From positions 1 to 64,000 of the IMG/VR virus record IMGVR_UViG_3300032180_000001: a DNA stretch of 64,000 bases. One strand, 5' to 3'. The notes beneath the pieces are model-generated. The model was not told the origin of the DNA. It did not search any database and saw nothing but the letters and a program-made list of their open reading frames with translations. The stretch is from a virus. Below are positions 7,673-15,717 of the stretch, piece after piece (within the stretch, counting starts at the first letter, position 1; each line of letters starts with the position of its first letter). The position numbers and the translations under genes are program-made.

Positions 7673-10234
7673 TTAATCACGCTGCGCAGTCTCATAAACA
7701 CGACGACGGATCTTCCAGAGACTCCGCCCATGGGATTCTCGGTGCAGCTCGGTCCCGATAAGCCCGGCCAGCCGACGGCCCAAGACCCTCGTACTGTGAA
7801 TGTGCGGGTGGTAGCTGCCAGCCCAGAGGTTGTACTGGGTAAGCAGGTCTCCGATATCTGTTTCCTCTGCGTGAGGAAGCACGCCCGGACGGTCACCGAC
7901 ACTCATCTCATCCATCAGCCACACGGACAGGTCATCGGCCTGGTCGGCTGCTTCCAGGAACGCCTTCGCCGCTTCCGCGGGGGCATCGTCCATCGTTCCG
8001 GACAGCGGATCCTCCAGCACCTTCGCAGCTGATCTCATCAGCATGGCGAGGATAGCGGGTGCCTCAGTGCGGAGAGCAGAAAGGGCGGCATTCGTGGCAG
8101 TGCGTATTCCTTCCAGGTCCGTGCACGCATGAGGAATGGAAACAACGCGTGCCCGGACAGCCGGATCATCATAAGGGAGAGAGACATCGGGATTCAGCGA
8201 AACCATAAAGGTGTGATGCGGCTCGAAGTCCGCAGGATCGCAGTAGAGCAGCCGAGCCTTGAATCTCTGGCCACCGGTTAGCTTCTTCAGTCGGGTACGG
8301 GAGATTTTTCCTTTCCTGTCGCTCCATTCATCTAGGTAGACAAGCCGAGAACCAGGAACGGGACCGAAGGCGCGAGCCGTTTCGATCGTGCCGTCGAACA
8401 GGTCGTCTTCAATGTCTGTCGCGTACCCGGATCCGGTGCCTAGCGCGAAGGAAAGACACCGCGCTAGGCTGCTCTTGGCCGTGTTCGCCGGTCCTCGCAG
8501 CTCGATGATGCCAGCTCGTTTGTCTGTTTTCCCGTGCACAATATGACCGAAGACGCGCAGTGCCCACGTCCGGATTTCCTCGTCGGGGTAGATGGCTTCC
8601 ATCAGGGCCTCGAAGCAGGGCGCTGTTCCGGTGAAGTCCGGTGCGCAGGGTGCGTTCTTCAGGTGCGGAATACCACGGCCGTCTTCTTCTTCCATGGTGC
8701 GCAGATTCCAGAGCCGCCCGCCGGCCCACAGTAGCTCGTCAGCGGAATCCAGGTCTTCTCCTTTAACGACGGCTCCGTGCGCTGCGGCCAGTCGCGCCAT
8801 CTGATGACCAAGGGCAGTATTACCTGAGTCTGACCGGAGTTTCGTTCGTGCGTCGTTACATCGCTTGACTACCAGGGCAGCATCTTTCTGGCTTGCTGTT
8901 ACCGCCTTGTTGTGCGCTTTTACCGCATCGGCTGCTGCCTTGTTCCGCGCTTTCACCGCCGCTTTATCAGCCGGGCTTGCTCCGATAGGAGCTATTTCGG
9001 GCTCGGGTGGGTCCTGGATTTCACCATCGGCGGGAAGGTCAGTGACGACGGGGCAGAGCGCACCGAGCGCCGCGACGTATGTTCCTGCTTCAACTGTCTC
9101 CCAGACGGGACCGCGGTCAGCGATCCATCCTCCGATGCCGGGCGCGTACGCCAGGGTGCCGACAACTCGCCGGAGGATCTCGTCCGCGATCTGGGTCTCG
9201 TCCCAGGAAGTGAGCTGGAACGGTCCGCCTGCGGCCATCTGTTCGTAGGGAGTGGGCGGCCGATCGGGAGGGTATCCGTTGCCGTTGTGACCCGAGCCGT
9301 TCCCGTTGCCCCCGGCGCCAACTCCCGCCATTTCCTGCTGCGGAATGAAAGCTTGCGCTCGCGCCACCCGTTCCGCGATGCTCTCCGGAGTCGCCCCGGT
9401 CCCGGCGATGAGCACGTCCCAGGCATCCCGGTCGTTCACCGCCTCCCAGTAAGCGTCCTCGACTTTCGCTGACCAGTGCCGGTCGAAGTCGGCGTCCGTC
9501 CACTCAGCGTCCACCGCATACTGGATGCGCAGCCATTCCGGGTACGCCTCCTCGCGGCTTAGCCCGGCCCGTGCCATACTCATCACGCAGGCCGAGAGCG
9601 TGTTGTCGTCGGTTACGCAGGCATCTGGCATGTCCCGGGTCCAGCCGCTCACCGCTCCCGTTGCCACCCCATGTCCGTTGGCATTCTGCGGGGGCGGGAA
9701 AAGGATCCTGCACTCAGTCTTGTCGGCTTCCACGGCGCTCACCAGGCTGCCAGACCAGGGCAGCATAATTCCCGGATGCGGCAGGTAATCGGGTTCGCCG
9801 CGAACAAAACCACTGGTTTTCAGGTCGTACGGCCAGTCATGTGTCGCCCATTGAGTCGGCCATTCACCCGGCCAGGCTCTGCCATCAAGATAGACATGTC
9901 TTTTCTCCGCACCGCCGGCTTTTACCGCGCCACGCAACTGATCGAGAAGCGGTTCGAGCAGCGCGCCGATGGCGGTAGAGCCGAAGCCAGCCAGGCGGTC
10001 GATGTCGACGGCGATTAGGCCGGAGGCGCGGCTGGTAACCAGGCCCCAGCCGTGGTGCGGGACGCTGCGCGCTGGCGGGGTGACGCTGCCGTAGCTGAAG
10101 CCTTCGTAACTGAAGCCTTTCAGCAGGCTCGGCCTCTTGGCTCCGTTTTCGTCGACAAAATAGGGGATATAAGTGAACCGGAAACTTTCCTGGCTGGTGG
10201 CTGCGCCTGCGGAAGGCTCATGATCGGGTACCAT
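7673..10234 (-). CDS. Bifunctional primase-polymerase / P4-type (D5) helicase
   Basis: The 853-aa protein has an N-terminal prim-pol domain (GLVTSRASGLIAVDIDRL, with the catalytic DxD-like VDID about residues 75-80) and a C-terminal superfamily 3/D5-like helicase: Walker A GPANTAKSS, Walker B RLVYLDEW, and a sensor region FMVSLNPD. A Gly/Asn-rich linker (about 305-320) separates the halves. SD AGGAAG precedes the ATG. Such fusions prime and unwind phage or plasmid origins; the adjoining iterons and polymerase fit this role. Confidence 0.9.
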   Translation of the reverse strand: MVPDHEPSAGAATSQESFRFTYIPYFVDENGAKRPSLLKGFSYEGFSYGSVTPPARSVPHHGWGLVTSRASGLIAVDIDRLAGFGSTAIGALLEPLLDQLRGAVKAGGAEKRHVYLDGRAWPGEWPTQWATHDWPYDLKTSGFVRGEPDYLPHPGIMLPWSGSLVSAVEADKTECRILFPPPQNANGHGVATGAVSGWTRDMPDACVTDDNTLSACVMSMARAGLSREEAYPEWLRIQYAVDAEWTDADFDRHWSAKVEDAYWEAVNDRDAWDVLIAGTGATPESIAERVARAQAFIPQQEMAGVGAGGNGNGSGHNGNGYPPDRPPTPYEQMAAGGPFQLTSWDETQIADEILRRVVGTLAYAPGIGGWIADRGPVWETVEAGTYVAALGALCPVVTDLPADGEIQDPPEPEIAPIGASPADKAAVKARNKAAADAVKAHNKAVTASQKDAALVVKRCNDARTKLRSDSGNTALGHQMARLAAAHGAVVKGEDLDSADELLWAGGRLWNLRTMEEEDGRGIPHLKNAPCAPDFTGTAPCFEALMEAIYPDEEIRTWALRVFGHIVHGKTDKRAGIIELRGPANTAKSSLARCLSFALGTGSGYATDIEDDLFDGTIETARAFGPVPGSRLVYLDEWSDRKGKISRTRLKKLTGGQRFKARLLYCDPADFEPHHTFMVSLNPDVSLPYDDPAVRARVVSIPHACTDLEGIRTATNAALSALRTEAPAILAMLMRSAAKVLEDPLSGTMDDAPAEAAKAFLEAADQADDLSVWLMDEMSVGDRPGVLPHAEETDIGDLLTQYNLWAGSYHPHIHSTRVLGRRLAGLIGTELHRESHGRSLWKIRRRVYETAQRD

Positions 10235-10389
10235 CCCACTTCCTGACTAGTTCTGCGGTGGCACGCAAAAAATTTCTGCAAATTTCTGCGCGCCTGGCCG
10301 CCAAACCTGATAATGCGGTAGCCCTGCGCTTCGATGGCGCGCTGCCTTTTACAGTCTTTTGCTCGATCGTTAATTTCTATCGCGTTCAC
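10120..10389 (-). CDS. Small basic protein overlapping the primase start
   Basis: A GTG at 10389 overlaps the stop of the upstream RHH gene (GTGA), implying coupling. The first ~55 residues (NDRAKDCKRQRAIEAQGYRI and IRFGGQ) resemble the tail of small nuclease-like proteins of the DUF559/Vsr type, but no catalytic residues are present. The last third overlaps the primase start by 115 bases, which is unusual. It may be a remnant or a short translated leader. Confidence 0.4.
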   Translation of the reverse strand: MNAIEINDRAKDCKRQRAIEAQGYRIIRFGGQARRNLQKFFACHRRTSQEVGWYPIMSLPQAQPPARKVSGSLISPILSTKTEPRGRAC

Positions 10390-10589
10390 GACGCCGCCTC
10401 AAGCTCTTCCGCTTCCTCGGCCTGCTCTCGCTCCGCCTCACCGCCAAGAGCCTGCTCCAGGAGCACGATGATCGTGGCGTTGACCGAGCGGCGGTCGGCG
10501 TCGGCACGTTCACGGAGCCGGTCACGCAGATCACGGGGCAGCCGCACCTGAGTATTGATGAGGTCTGCGGCGTAGGTTGAACGAGTCAT
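10386..10589 (-). CDS. Ribbon-helix-helix (Arc/MetJ-type) DNA-binding protein
   Basis: A 67-aa protein: TQVRLPRDLRDRLRERADAD is a typical beta-strand plus helix A, followed by RSVNATIIVLLEQAL as helix B. The C-terminal Glu/Ala tail is likely disordered or coiled. RHH proteins autoregulate operons; here it heads the primase-polymerase run, so control of the replication operon is a fair inference. Confidence 0.75.
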   Translation of the reverse strand: MTRSTYAADLINTQVRLPRDLRDRLRERADADRRSVNATIIVLLEQALGGEAEREQAEEAEELEAAS

Positions 10590-10638
10590 AGGTGGATCAG
10601 TCTAGTCCCGCCGTCCTCCTTGCGGAAGCGAAGTCTGA

Positions 10639-10950
10639 CTAGACCCTTACAGACTCCGTGCACACCCGGCACAGGGCCTTCGCGCCGCGCTTCTTCAGCT
10701 CCCGTTCGGTACGCAGGGTGCCCGGCCAGGTGCCTGCCAGCTCGAACCCGATCCCCTGCAGGAACGCGATCCGGGTGATGGCCGATCCTGCCGTGCCGTT
10801 GGCGTGCCTCTTCAGCCGTGCGTCCAGGTTCGTCGTGAAGCCGATGTAATGCTGCGCCGACCGGCCATTCCAGGGGCGCTTGTAGTGAAGGAGGTAGCAT
10901 GTACCTATGACATCTGAGCTGCTTGACCTGGGACTTTCTGAGTCAGACAT
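10639..10950 (-). CDS. GIY-YIG nuclease domain protein
   Basis: A 103-aa protein with the GIY-YIG core: GTCYLLHY (GIY equivalent), HYIGFTTNLDARLKRH (YIG plus catalytic Arg), and a basic TERELKKRGAKALCRVC end. It resembles single-domain GIY-YIG proteins of actinobacteria and phages. Its first 44 bases overlap the start of the opposing HNH gene, so its original 5' end may have been altered by that insertion. Confidence 0.75.
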   Translation of the reverse strand: MSDSESPRSSSSDVIGTCYLLHYKRPWNGRSAQHYIGFTTNLDARLKRHANGTAGSAITRIAFLQGIGFELAGTWPGTLRTERELKKRGAKALCRVCTESVRV

Positions 10951-11419
10951 AGTACGCTTTTATCGTTTCGTCGGAGACGGTCCCGGAGAGTGCCGGGAAT
11001 GGATGGGGGCGAAGAAAAAGACTGGCTTGGGCTACGGCTTGTTCTCATGGTGGGTGCGGGACGAACGGGGACGTCATACACGAACGATCCTTGCTCATCG
11101 GCTCGCATACCTGCTGGCGACCGGGAACAAACCGGTAGGTCACGTCTGCCATACGTGTGACAATCCGCCCTGTTGTAAGGGCGCTCACCTGTATGACGGG
11201 ACGGCGGTTACAAACAAGGATGATGCAGTACGTCGCCGTCGGCACGCATTCGGGACACGGGTGAATACAGCAAAGCTTACGAATGAGGAAGTAATCGCTA
11301 TGCGTGCCGATTGGGCGGCCGGAGGTGTAACTAAGACAGATCTGGGCCGGAAATACGGTGTCAGCAATGCTATGGCGGGATTCATTATACGGGAAGTAAA
11401 CTGGCGTCATCTGTTGTAA
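10907..11419 (+). CDS. HNH homing endonuclease (opposite strand)
   Basis: A 170-aa protein of the HNH_3 type: RTILAHRLAYLLATG, VGHVCHTCDNPPCCKGAHL with paired cysteines, then a C-terminal HTH (AKLTNEEVIAMRADWAAGGV and KTDLGRKYGVSNAMA). The HTH resembles those of intron-type endonucleases. It is antisense to the surrounding operon, between the GIY-YIG and methylase genes, the usual sign of a free-standing homing gene. Confidence 0.85.
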   Translation: MTSELLDLGLSESDIVRFYRFVGDGPGECREWMGAKKKTGLGYGLFSWWVRDERGRHTRTILAHRLAYLLATGNKPVGHVCHTCDNPPCCKGAHLYDGTAVTNKDDAVRRRRHAFGTRVNTAKLTNEEVIAMRADWAAGGVTKTDLGRKYGVSNAMAGFIIREVNWRHLL

Positions 11420-11428
11420 AGCCCTCGG

Positions 11429-12205
11429 TCATTTAGTTCCCTCCCGTCTCGCTCGGATCTCCCCCGTCGGCATGCCGGACAGCCGCAGCGCAGCATCCTC
11501 GGCGAACGGCTCGTGCAGCTCGATCCCGACGGAGCGCAGGCCCAGCGACCGGGCTGCCACGAGCGTACTACCCGACCCGCAGAACGGATCCAGGATCAGG
11601 CCTCCCGACGGGCATCCGTATTTTATGAGCGGAAGAATAAGCTGGACGGGCTTTTCCGTGCGGTGAATGGCGCCCCGCTGGTGCATGTTCGGAACCCGGA
11701 GCACCGACCGGGCCAGCCGCGTGCCGTCATCGATGTAACCGGAATCGCCGATCTTCCCGGTGTGCGCCGGCCCCTTCCGCGTCGCGATGCTCTTGTCTCC
11801 GGTGCTGGTCTGCGGCACCCGCGGCACCTCATGATGAATCGTGCTCCATGCCCCATGGTAAAAGTGGCCGATGATCTCATGCACCCGCTTGAACCGGTCG
11901 GCCGCGAAACCGGACCCGTTCTGCTTCTCCCAGATGATGTCCTGGCTGAATTTCCATCCTGCCCCAGTGAATTCTCCGCTGCGGGCCATGAACATGCGCG
12001 AACTGCCGAAGCACCACATCGAACGGCCCGCCGTCGCGGCTATTTCCGGCCAGCCCTCGGGCCAGGTATCCCAATCGAAAGAAACCTCTTTTCCGTAAGG
12101 CGGGTCGCAGATGAGGAGATCTGCCTTCAGTTCCAGCGCGGGAATGATATCGCGCATGTCACCGAGGTACAGCTGGGTGAGGGCGTCGTCGTAATAGGGG
12201 ATCAT
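11429..12205 (-). CDS. DNA N4/N6 methyltransferase, beta-class
   Basis: The 258-aa protein has motif IV DPPYG near residue 37 before motif I LDPFCGSGSTL near residue 216, the order of beta-class amino-methylases such as the CcrM/MboII group. The target-recognition stretch lies between. No restriction partner is adjacent, so it probably marks phage DNA against host restriction or regulates replication. MIPYYDD is taken as start; a GTG two codons earlier is possible. Confidence 0.85.
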   Translation of the reverse strand: MIPYYDDALTQLYLGDMRDIIPALELKADLLICDPPYGKEVSFDWDTWPEGWPEIAATAGRSMWCFGSSRMFMARSGEFTGAGWKFSQDIIWEKQNGSGFAADRFKRVHEIIGHFYHGAWSTIHHEVPRVPQTSTGDKSIATRKGPAHTGKIGDSGYIDDGTRLARSVLRVPNMHQRGAIHRTEKPVQLILPLIKYGCPSGGLILDPFCGSGSTLVAARSLGLRSVGIELHEPFAEDAALRLSGMPTGEIRARREGTK

Positions 12206-12500
12206 GCCCACCCCGTGTCTTTTCAGGTCGCCACGGTATCGCGACTAGCCAGTACCGTCCGGGGGTCTCATCGAGGGGGTGGGTGACGGTCCGGATCTGG
12301 AGATGCTGAAGGTACGAGAGGATCCAGCCATCGTTGTGCAGGGAGCGAGGATAGCCGTCGATGACATGCAGGACGGTCCCGGCCGAGTACCCGCGGAGGT
12401 CTTCCGGACGGCTCACGTACCGCCACTCCCGGTGGTTGTAGCCCATCCGCTGGCACCAGCGCTGCAGTAGCTCCCAGCTAGGGGCGGTGCCCAGGTTCAT
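12159..12500 (-). CDS. Small protein with IPWRP tail motif
   Basis: A 113-aa protein starting MNLGTAPSWELLQRWCQRMG, chosen because GGGAGGAC lies just upstream and the ATG overlaps the previous stop (TGATG). It contains YWLVAIPWRPEKTRGG, the hydrophobic-VPWRP motif family of this region, followed by 18 residues that overlap the methylase start. Function unknown. Confidence 0.6.
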   Translation of the reverse strand: MNLGTAPSWELLQRWCQRMGYNHREWRYVSRPEDLRGYSAGTVLHVIDGYPRSLHNDGWILSYLQHLQIRTVTHPLDETPGRYWLVAIPWRPEKTRGGHDPLLRRRPHPAVPR

Positions 12501-12658
12501 CAGTCCTCCCTCGGCCGCCACGGCACCGCGACGAGCCGGATCCCGGGCAGGTCTGGCAGCATGAGCGTTCCGCAGTTGCAGATGATCAGGTTGATGCCCG
12601 TTCCGGTGCTTGCCTGGCTCCCGCAATCTCCGCAGTTCCACCACACTCTGTCGCTCAT
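12500..12658 (-). CDS. 52-aa zinc-ribbon protein with VPW tail
   Basis: MSDRVWWNCGDCG opens a CxxC...CxC zinc site (NCGDC, CNCGT), and the protein ends RLVAVPWRPRED. It was found by reading the gap between the neighbouring genes; its start overlaps the upstream stop and its stop overlaps the downstream ATG, so all three are translationally coupled. Function unknown. Confidence 0.65.
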   Translation of the reverse strand: MSDRVWWNCGDCGSQASTGTGINLIICNCGTLMLPDLPGIRLVAVPWRPRED

Positions 12659-12936
12659 GATCTCTCACCCCGTGCTCTCTGCGGGGCTGGCTGCCACGGC
12701 ACCACAACGAGCCGATGCCGACCCTCCCATGCTGACCGCACCTGCACCCGGATCTTTCCCATATAGGCGTCCCAGTCTCCGAAGCGCTCGGTATAGAACT
12801 CCAGTTCTGGTTCCGCGATGGGGATGAGGCCCTCGTTGTTTAGCTTGCGGGTCAATGCCTGCCGAAGAAAGTCCTCGCGACGCGCCCGGCTGGCGTAAAG
12901 CTTCTCGCTGAAGGTGGCCCGGACCTCGAACATCAT
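12655..12936 (-). CDS. Small protein with VPW tail
   Basis: A 93-aa protein (MMFEVRATFSEKLYASRARR start) ending RLVVVPWQPAPQRARGERS. Two adjacent ATGs follow GGTGAAGG. The body has mixed alpha/beta character without recognisable domain. It belongs to the run of overlapping small genes 12.1-14.1 kb. Confidence 0.6.
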   Translation of the reverse strand: MMFEVRATFSEKLYASRARREDFLRQALTRKLNNEGLIPIAEPELEFYTERFGDWDAYMGKIRVQVRSAWEGRHRLVVVPWQPAPQRARGERS

Positions 12937-13187
12937 CAGCCTTCACCCCGTGTTTCCTGCAGGATTGGCTGCCAGGGTACCACGATGAGCTTACATTTCC
13001 AGGCTGTCAGGTGCCGACTGCACAGCAGATAATAGGAATAATTGATGTCGTGGTGCAATTTCCAGCAGCGGCGAAAGCTTACTACGGAACAGTCATTGCA
13101 CCATGGGATAATTTTACAGTCGGGACAAAATTGAACTTCATATTTAAGGTTACCCTTCAGCATGTCAATGAAGTAAATCGTTTTCAT
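12936..13187 (-). CDS. Cysteine-rich small protein with VPW tail
   Basis: An 83-aa protein with CPDC...CNDC...C...C spacing typical of a zinc site and an end of KLIVVPWQPILQETRGEG. AT-richer than its neighbours in the middle part. Stop and start codons overlap those of adjacent genes. Confidence 0.6.
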   Translation of the reverse strand: MKTIYFIDMLKGNLKYEVQFCPDCKIIPWCNDCSVVSFRRCWKLHHDINYSYYLLCSRHLTAWKCKLIVVPWQPILQETRGEG

Positions 13188-13432
13188 GATCCCTCACCCT
13201 GTGCTTTCGGCCGCCATGGCACCACGACAAGGGTAGGGGGCAGCCTGACGACGCTGCGAGCATCGAGTGCCGGATCCTCAAGCGCATTAGCCTTATATGA
13301 TGCATAGCATTTCTCACATAGCAGCTCCACGTGCCCTGACTGAGCGAACACCCACAGGTACCGGGCCGGAACTCGCTGCGGCTGTCTCTCTCCGGCTCGC
13401 CAGATTCTCGCGCAGCACATGCATCTCCTCAT
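13184..13432 (-). CDS. Cysteine-rich small protein with VPW tail
   Basis: An 82-aa protein: MRRCMCCARIW and ELLCEKCYASYK make a CxxC...CxxC zinc pair; the end reads TLVVVPWRPKAQGEGS. Overlaps both neighbours by 4 bases or less. Function unknown. Confidence 0.6.
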   Translation of the reverse strand: MRRCMCCARIWRAGERQPQRVPARYLWVFAQSGHVELLCEKCYASYKANALEDPALDARSVVRLPPTLVVVPWRPKAQGEGS

Positions 13433-13779
13433 CAGTCCTCACCCCGTTCCTTTGATCGCCATGGCACGGCAACCAGCCGGTATTTCCTCGCGTTCAGTAG
13501 CACCTCGACGGGATCTTCCCCGCCCTCGATCCGGTCTGCCTCCTCTGGCGTAACCTCGATGCCGCCGATTACCAGCGTTGAGCTAATATTACTCCTGATA
13601 TTCCAGAGGCCCCATGTCGACCTCTTATCTATTTGAGTAGTGTAAACCAGCTGCGCCTCTTCCGGCGTTACGTCCAGGTCGTCGAGAGTAATAACAGGAT
13701 ACGTGAATGAATACGGCGGGATATCGTGATGGAAGTTCAGCGCCCAGCGGCGGGGGTAGCTGCGGCTACTGCGGCTCAT
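13432..13779 (-). CDS. TPEEA/VPW-family small protein
   Basis: A 115-aa protein starting MSRSSRSYPRRWALNF (ATG at 13779 has GGAGG upstream). It contains VITLDDLDVTPEEAQLVY and IEVTPEEADRIEGGEDPVEV followed by RKYRLVAVPWRS. The twice-repeated beta strand plus TPEEA helix is shared with genes at 13776, 15718, 16008 and 30765. It is clearly paralogous to the next upstream gene. Function unknown. Confidence 0.65.
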   Translation of the reverse strand: MSRSSRSYPRRWALNFHHDIPPYSFTYPVITLDDLDVTPEEAQLVYTTQIDKRSTWGLWNIRSNISSTLVIGGIEVTPEEADRIEGGEDPVEVLLNARKYRLVAVPWRSKERGED

Positions 13780-14117
13780 GCCTTTTCCTCCCCCGGCTGC
13801 CATGGCACGGCTTTCAGCCAGTATTTCTTCCCCGTCCCAAGCAGCACATCGACGGGATCTTCCCCGCCCTGGATACGGTTCACTTCCTCCTGGGTGACCT
13901 CGATGCCGCTCAGCCGGAAATACCGATGGGAGTAATTATAGCGAAGGTTCCCGCGGCGCTGGTACGTGATCAGCTGCGCTTCCTCCTGCGTCACGTCCAG
14001 GTCGTCGAGGGTGATGACAGGTGACTCCGCGAAGTGAGTGTACGAGGACCAGTGCAGCGAGGCCGGATCGGGGCGACGGGCGTTCAGCACCCAGTGGCGA
14101 GGATAACTGCGGCTCAC
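13776..14117 (-). CDS. TPEEA/VPW-family small protein, paralogue of the downstream gene
   Basis: A 113-aa protein; the GTG at 14117 gives MSRSYPRHWVLN, matching its paralogue's start and preceded by GGAAGGA. It shares SPVITLDDLDVTQEEAQLI, IEVTQEEVNRIQGGEDPVDV and ends YWLKAVPWQPGEEKA. It overlaps the end of the Clp-N frame by 180 bases in another phase. Tandem duplication of an unknown family. Confidence 0.6.
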   Translation of the reverse strand: MSRSYPRHWVLNARRPDPASLHWSSYTHFAESPVITLDDLDVTQEEAQLITYQRRGNLRYNYSHRYFRLSGIEVTQEEVNRIQGGEDPVDVLLGTGKKYWLKAVPWQPGEEKA

Positions 14118-14766
14118 CGTCTTCCTTCCCGACGATTTCAGTAATCCGCCGGACAACCCGGACCGGTACCGCTGCCAGAGCTGCCAGAGCCTGAGCCTTC
14201 TCGAGCGTCAGCGTGCCATGGTCGCCGAGGCCGTGATACGCTCGGATGCCGGAAGTGACGGGGAACCAGCCGACATTGTCCTGCCAGAACTCCACGTCGT
14301 AGTCAGTCAGATGTGTCTCTGCCCCGAGGCTGTCGCCGTGCAGCATCATAATGACTTCCTGCCGGACCGTGTCGGCATCGGCGCCGAGCCGAACGAGAAC
14401 CTGAGTGGCTACGTTATCACCTTCGCGGATCAGCCCCAGCAGGAGGTGCTCGGTGCCGGTGTAGTTATGGCCGAGTTGCAGCGCTTCCCGCAGCGCCAGC
14501 TCCAGGACCTTCTTGGCCCGCAGCGTGTACGGGATGTGCCCGTGCAAGGTTTGCTGCCCCCGGCCGACCGTTTCCTCGATCTGCTGGCGGGTCGCTTCCA
14601 GGCTGATCCCGAGCCCGGCGAGCACCTGCCCGGCAATGCCGTCACCCTCGCGGATCAGCCCCAGCAGGATGTGCTCAGTGCCGATGTAGTTATGATTGAA
14701 ATTTTTTGCTTCTTCCTGCGCTAGGATGACAACCTGCCGCGCCCGATCAGTAAATCGCTCGAACAT
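13936..14766 (-). CDS. Stand-alone Clp N-terminal (R) domain protein
   Basis: Residues 1-150 are two Clp_N repeats: MFERFTDRARQVVILAQEEA, YIGTEHILLGLIREGDGIA, then LGHNYTGTEHLLLGLIREGD. This is the substrate/adaptor-binding domain of ClpC, with no ATPase part. Actinobacteria have similar short Clp-N proteins (ClpC2-like). It could bind host Clp adaptors or substrates. Beyond about residue 215 the frame runs 180 bases over the next gene and looks non-native (HSLRGVTCHHPRRPGRDAGG), so the ancestral stop was probably lost. Confidence 0.8.
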   Translation of the reverse strand: MFERFTDRARQVVILAQEEAKNFNHNYIGTEHILLGLIREGDGIAGQVLAGLGISLEATRQQIEETVGRGQQTLHGHIPYTLRAKKVLELALREALQLGHNYTGTEHLLLGLIREGDNVATQVLVRLGADADTVRQEVIMMLHGDSLGAETHLTDYDVEFWQDNVGWFPVTSGIRAYHGLGDHGTLTLEKAQALAALAAVPVRVVRRITEIVGKEDGEPQLSSPLGAERPSPRSGLAALVLVHSLRGVTCHHPRRPGRDAGGSAADHVPAPREPSL

Positions 14767-14843
14767 CGCCTCCCCTTCCCCTTCTCCTAGTTTGCCAGTA
14801 TACTAGAGCTAGGTTTTCGCTCTGCCAACATTGGGGATCTGCT

Positions 14844-15605
14844 ATGCCTCGCGCAGTAAAGCTTACCGTTCAACCGGGGGACCGATTCGGACGTTGTGTT
14901 GTGCTCAAGGAGTCGCGAACTCGTTCTGCCAACGGTAAGCTCCATCGTACCGTAGAGCTTAAATGCGATTGTGGGAATACTTTCAGTACTAATATTGACA
15001 ACCTTTTTAGAACAGCCAGAACGCCCACCCGATCGTGCGGATGCCTGCAACGCGAGCTTGCTGCTGAACGTCGTCGGCAACCTGATGAACAAGAGCGACT
15101 TGCAGCCCTTGTTAACTCGCCTGAAAGAAAAGCTGCTGCCGCAGCGGCTAATACAACGCATGGTCTTTCCCGTCATCCACTCTATCGTGAGTGGACAAGT
15201 ATTAAAAACAGATGTTATAACCCAAAGGCCCAACAGTTCCGGGATTACGGTGGTCGAGGAATTGTTATGAGCGATCACTGGCGTAACAGTGCGGCATCTT
15301 TCATCAAGGACATCCTGGTTACAATCGGTCCGCGTCCTGACAAACGGGTCTTGGACCGTATTGACAACAACGGGAACTACGAACCTGGGAACATCAAATG
15401 GAGTGATTGGTTTGAGTCGAACCAAAACCAGCGGCGTCATAAAGATGCAAAACTTGACTCGGAAAAAGTCCTCGATATCAAGAGGAGATTGGCTGCCGGA
15501 GAGCCGGGACGTTCGATCGCTCGCATTCACAACGTTTCGGAAGGTCTCATCAGTGATATTAAAGTCGGCAGAGTATGGCGGCATATTCAACTGTTACCTC
15601 CGTAA
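14844..15605 (+). CDS. Homing-endonuclease-type protein (YGGRGI family) with HTH tail
   Basis: A 253-aa antisense protein: zinc-binding N-terminus (VELKCDCGNTFSTNID, SCGCLQ), the HGLSRHPLYREWTSIKNRCYN block, RDYGGRGIVMSDHW, and LDRIDNNGNYEPGNIKW, a signature of phage AP2/HNH-like homing proteins, then an HTH-like end (RRLAAGEPGRSIARIHNVSE). It sits between a complete Clp-N gene and a truncated Clp-N copy, both antisense to it. A TATACT hexamer at 14799-14804 may be its own -10 element. Confidence 0.8.
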   Translation: MPRAVKLTVQPGDRFGRCVVLKESRTRSANGKLHRTVELKCDCGNTFSTNIDNLFRTARTPTRSCGCLQRELAAERRRQPDEQERLAALVNSPERKAAAAAANTTHGLSRHPLYREWTSIKNRCYNPKAQQFRDYGGRGIVMSDHWRNSAASFIKDILVTIGPRPDKRVLDRIDNNGNYEPGNIKWSDWFESNQNQRRHKDAKLDSEKVLDIKRRLAAGEPGRSIARIHNVSEGLISDIKVGRVWRHIQLLPP

Positions 15606-15682
15606 CTGTGATCGAGCAGCCTGGCCTCTTCCTGCGCCAGCACCACGACCCGTCTCGCCTGATCAGTAAATCGCTCGTACAT
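15587..15682 (-). pseudogene. Truncated 5' copy of the Clp-N gene
   Basis: Thirty-one codons, MYERFTDQARRVVVLAQEEA then RLLDHSYGGNS-stop, match the first 28 residues of the complete Clp-N protein at 13936-14766, including a near-identical ribosome site (GGGGAAGCG). It breaks right where the 3' end of the antisense homing gene begins, at the codon pair preceding GTEH in the intact copy. Confidence 0.8.
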
Positions 15683-15717
15683 CGCTTCCCCTTCATAGTT
15701 AACGGTTATTTTATCGG

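Noticed and set aside
7294-7902. 202-codon minus frame across the iteron region
   Set aside because: Its middle is translated from repeats and alternating CA/TG tracts; no protein-like character.
11513-12286. 257-codon plus-strand frame opposite the methylase
   Set aside because: Mirror of the methylase gene's GC-rich codons; no domain and no ribosome site.
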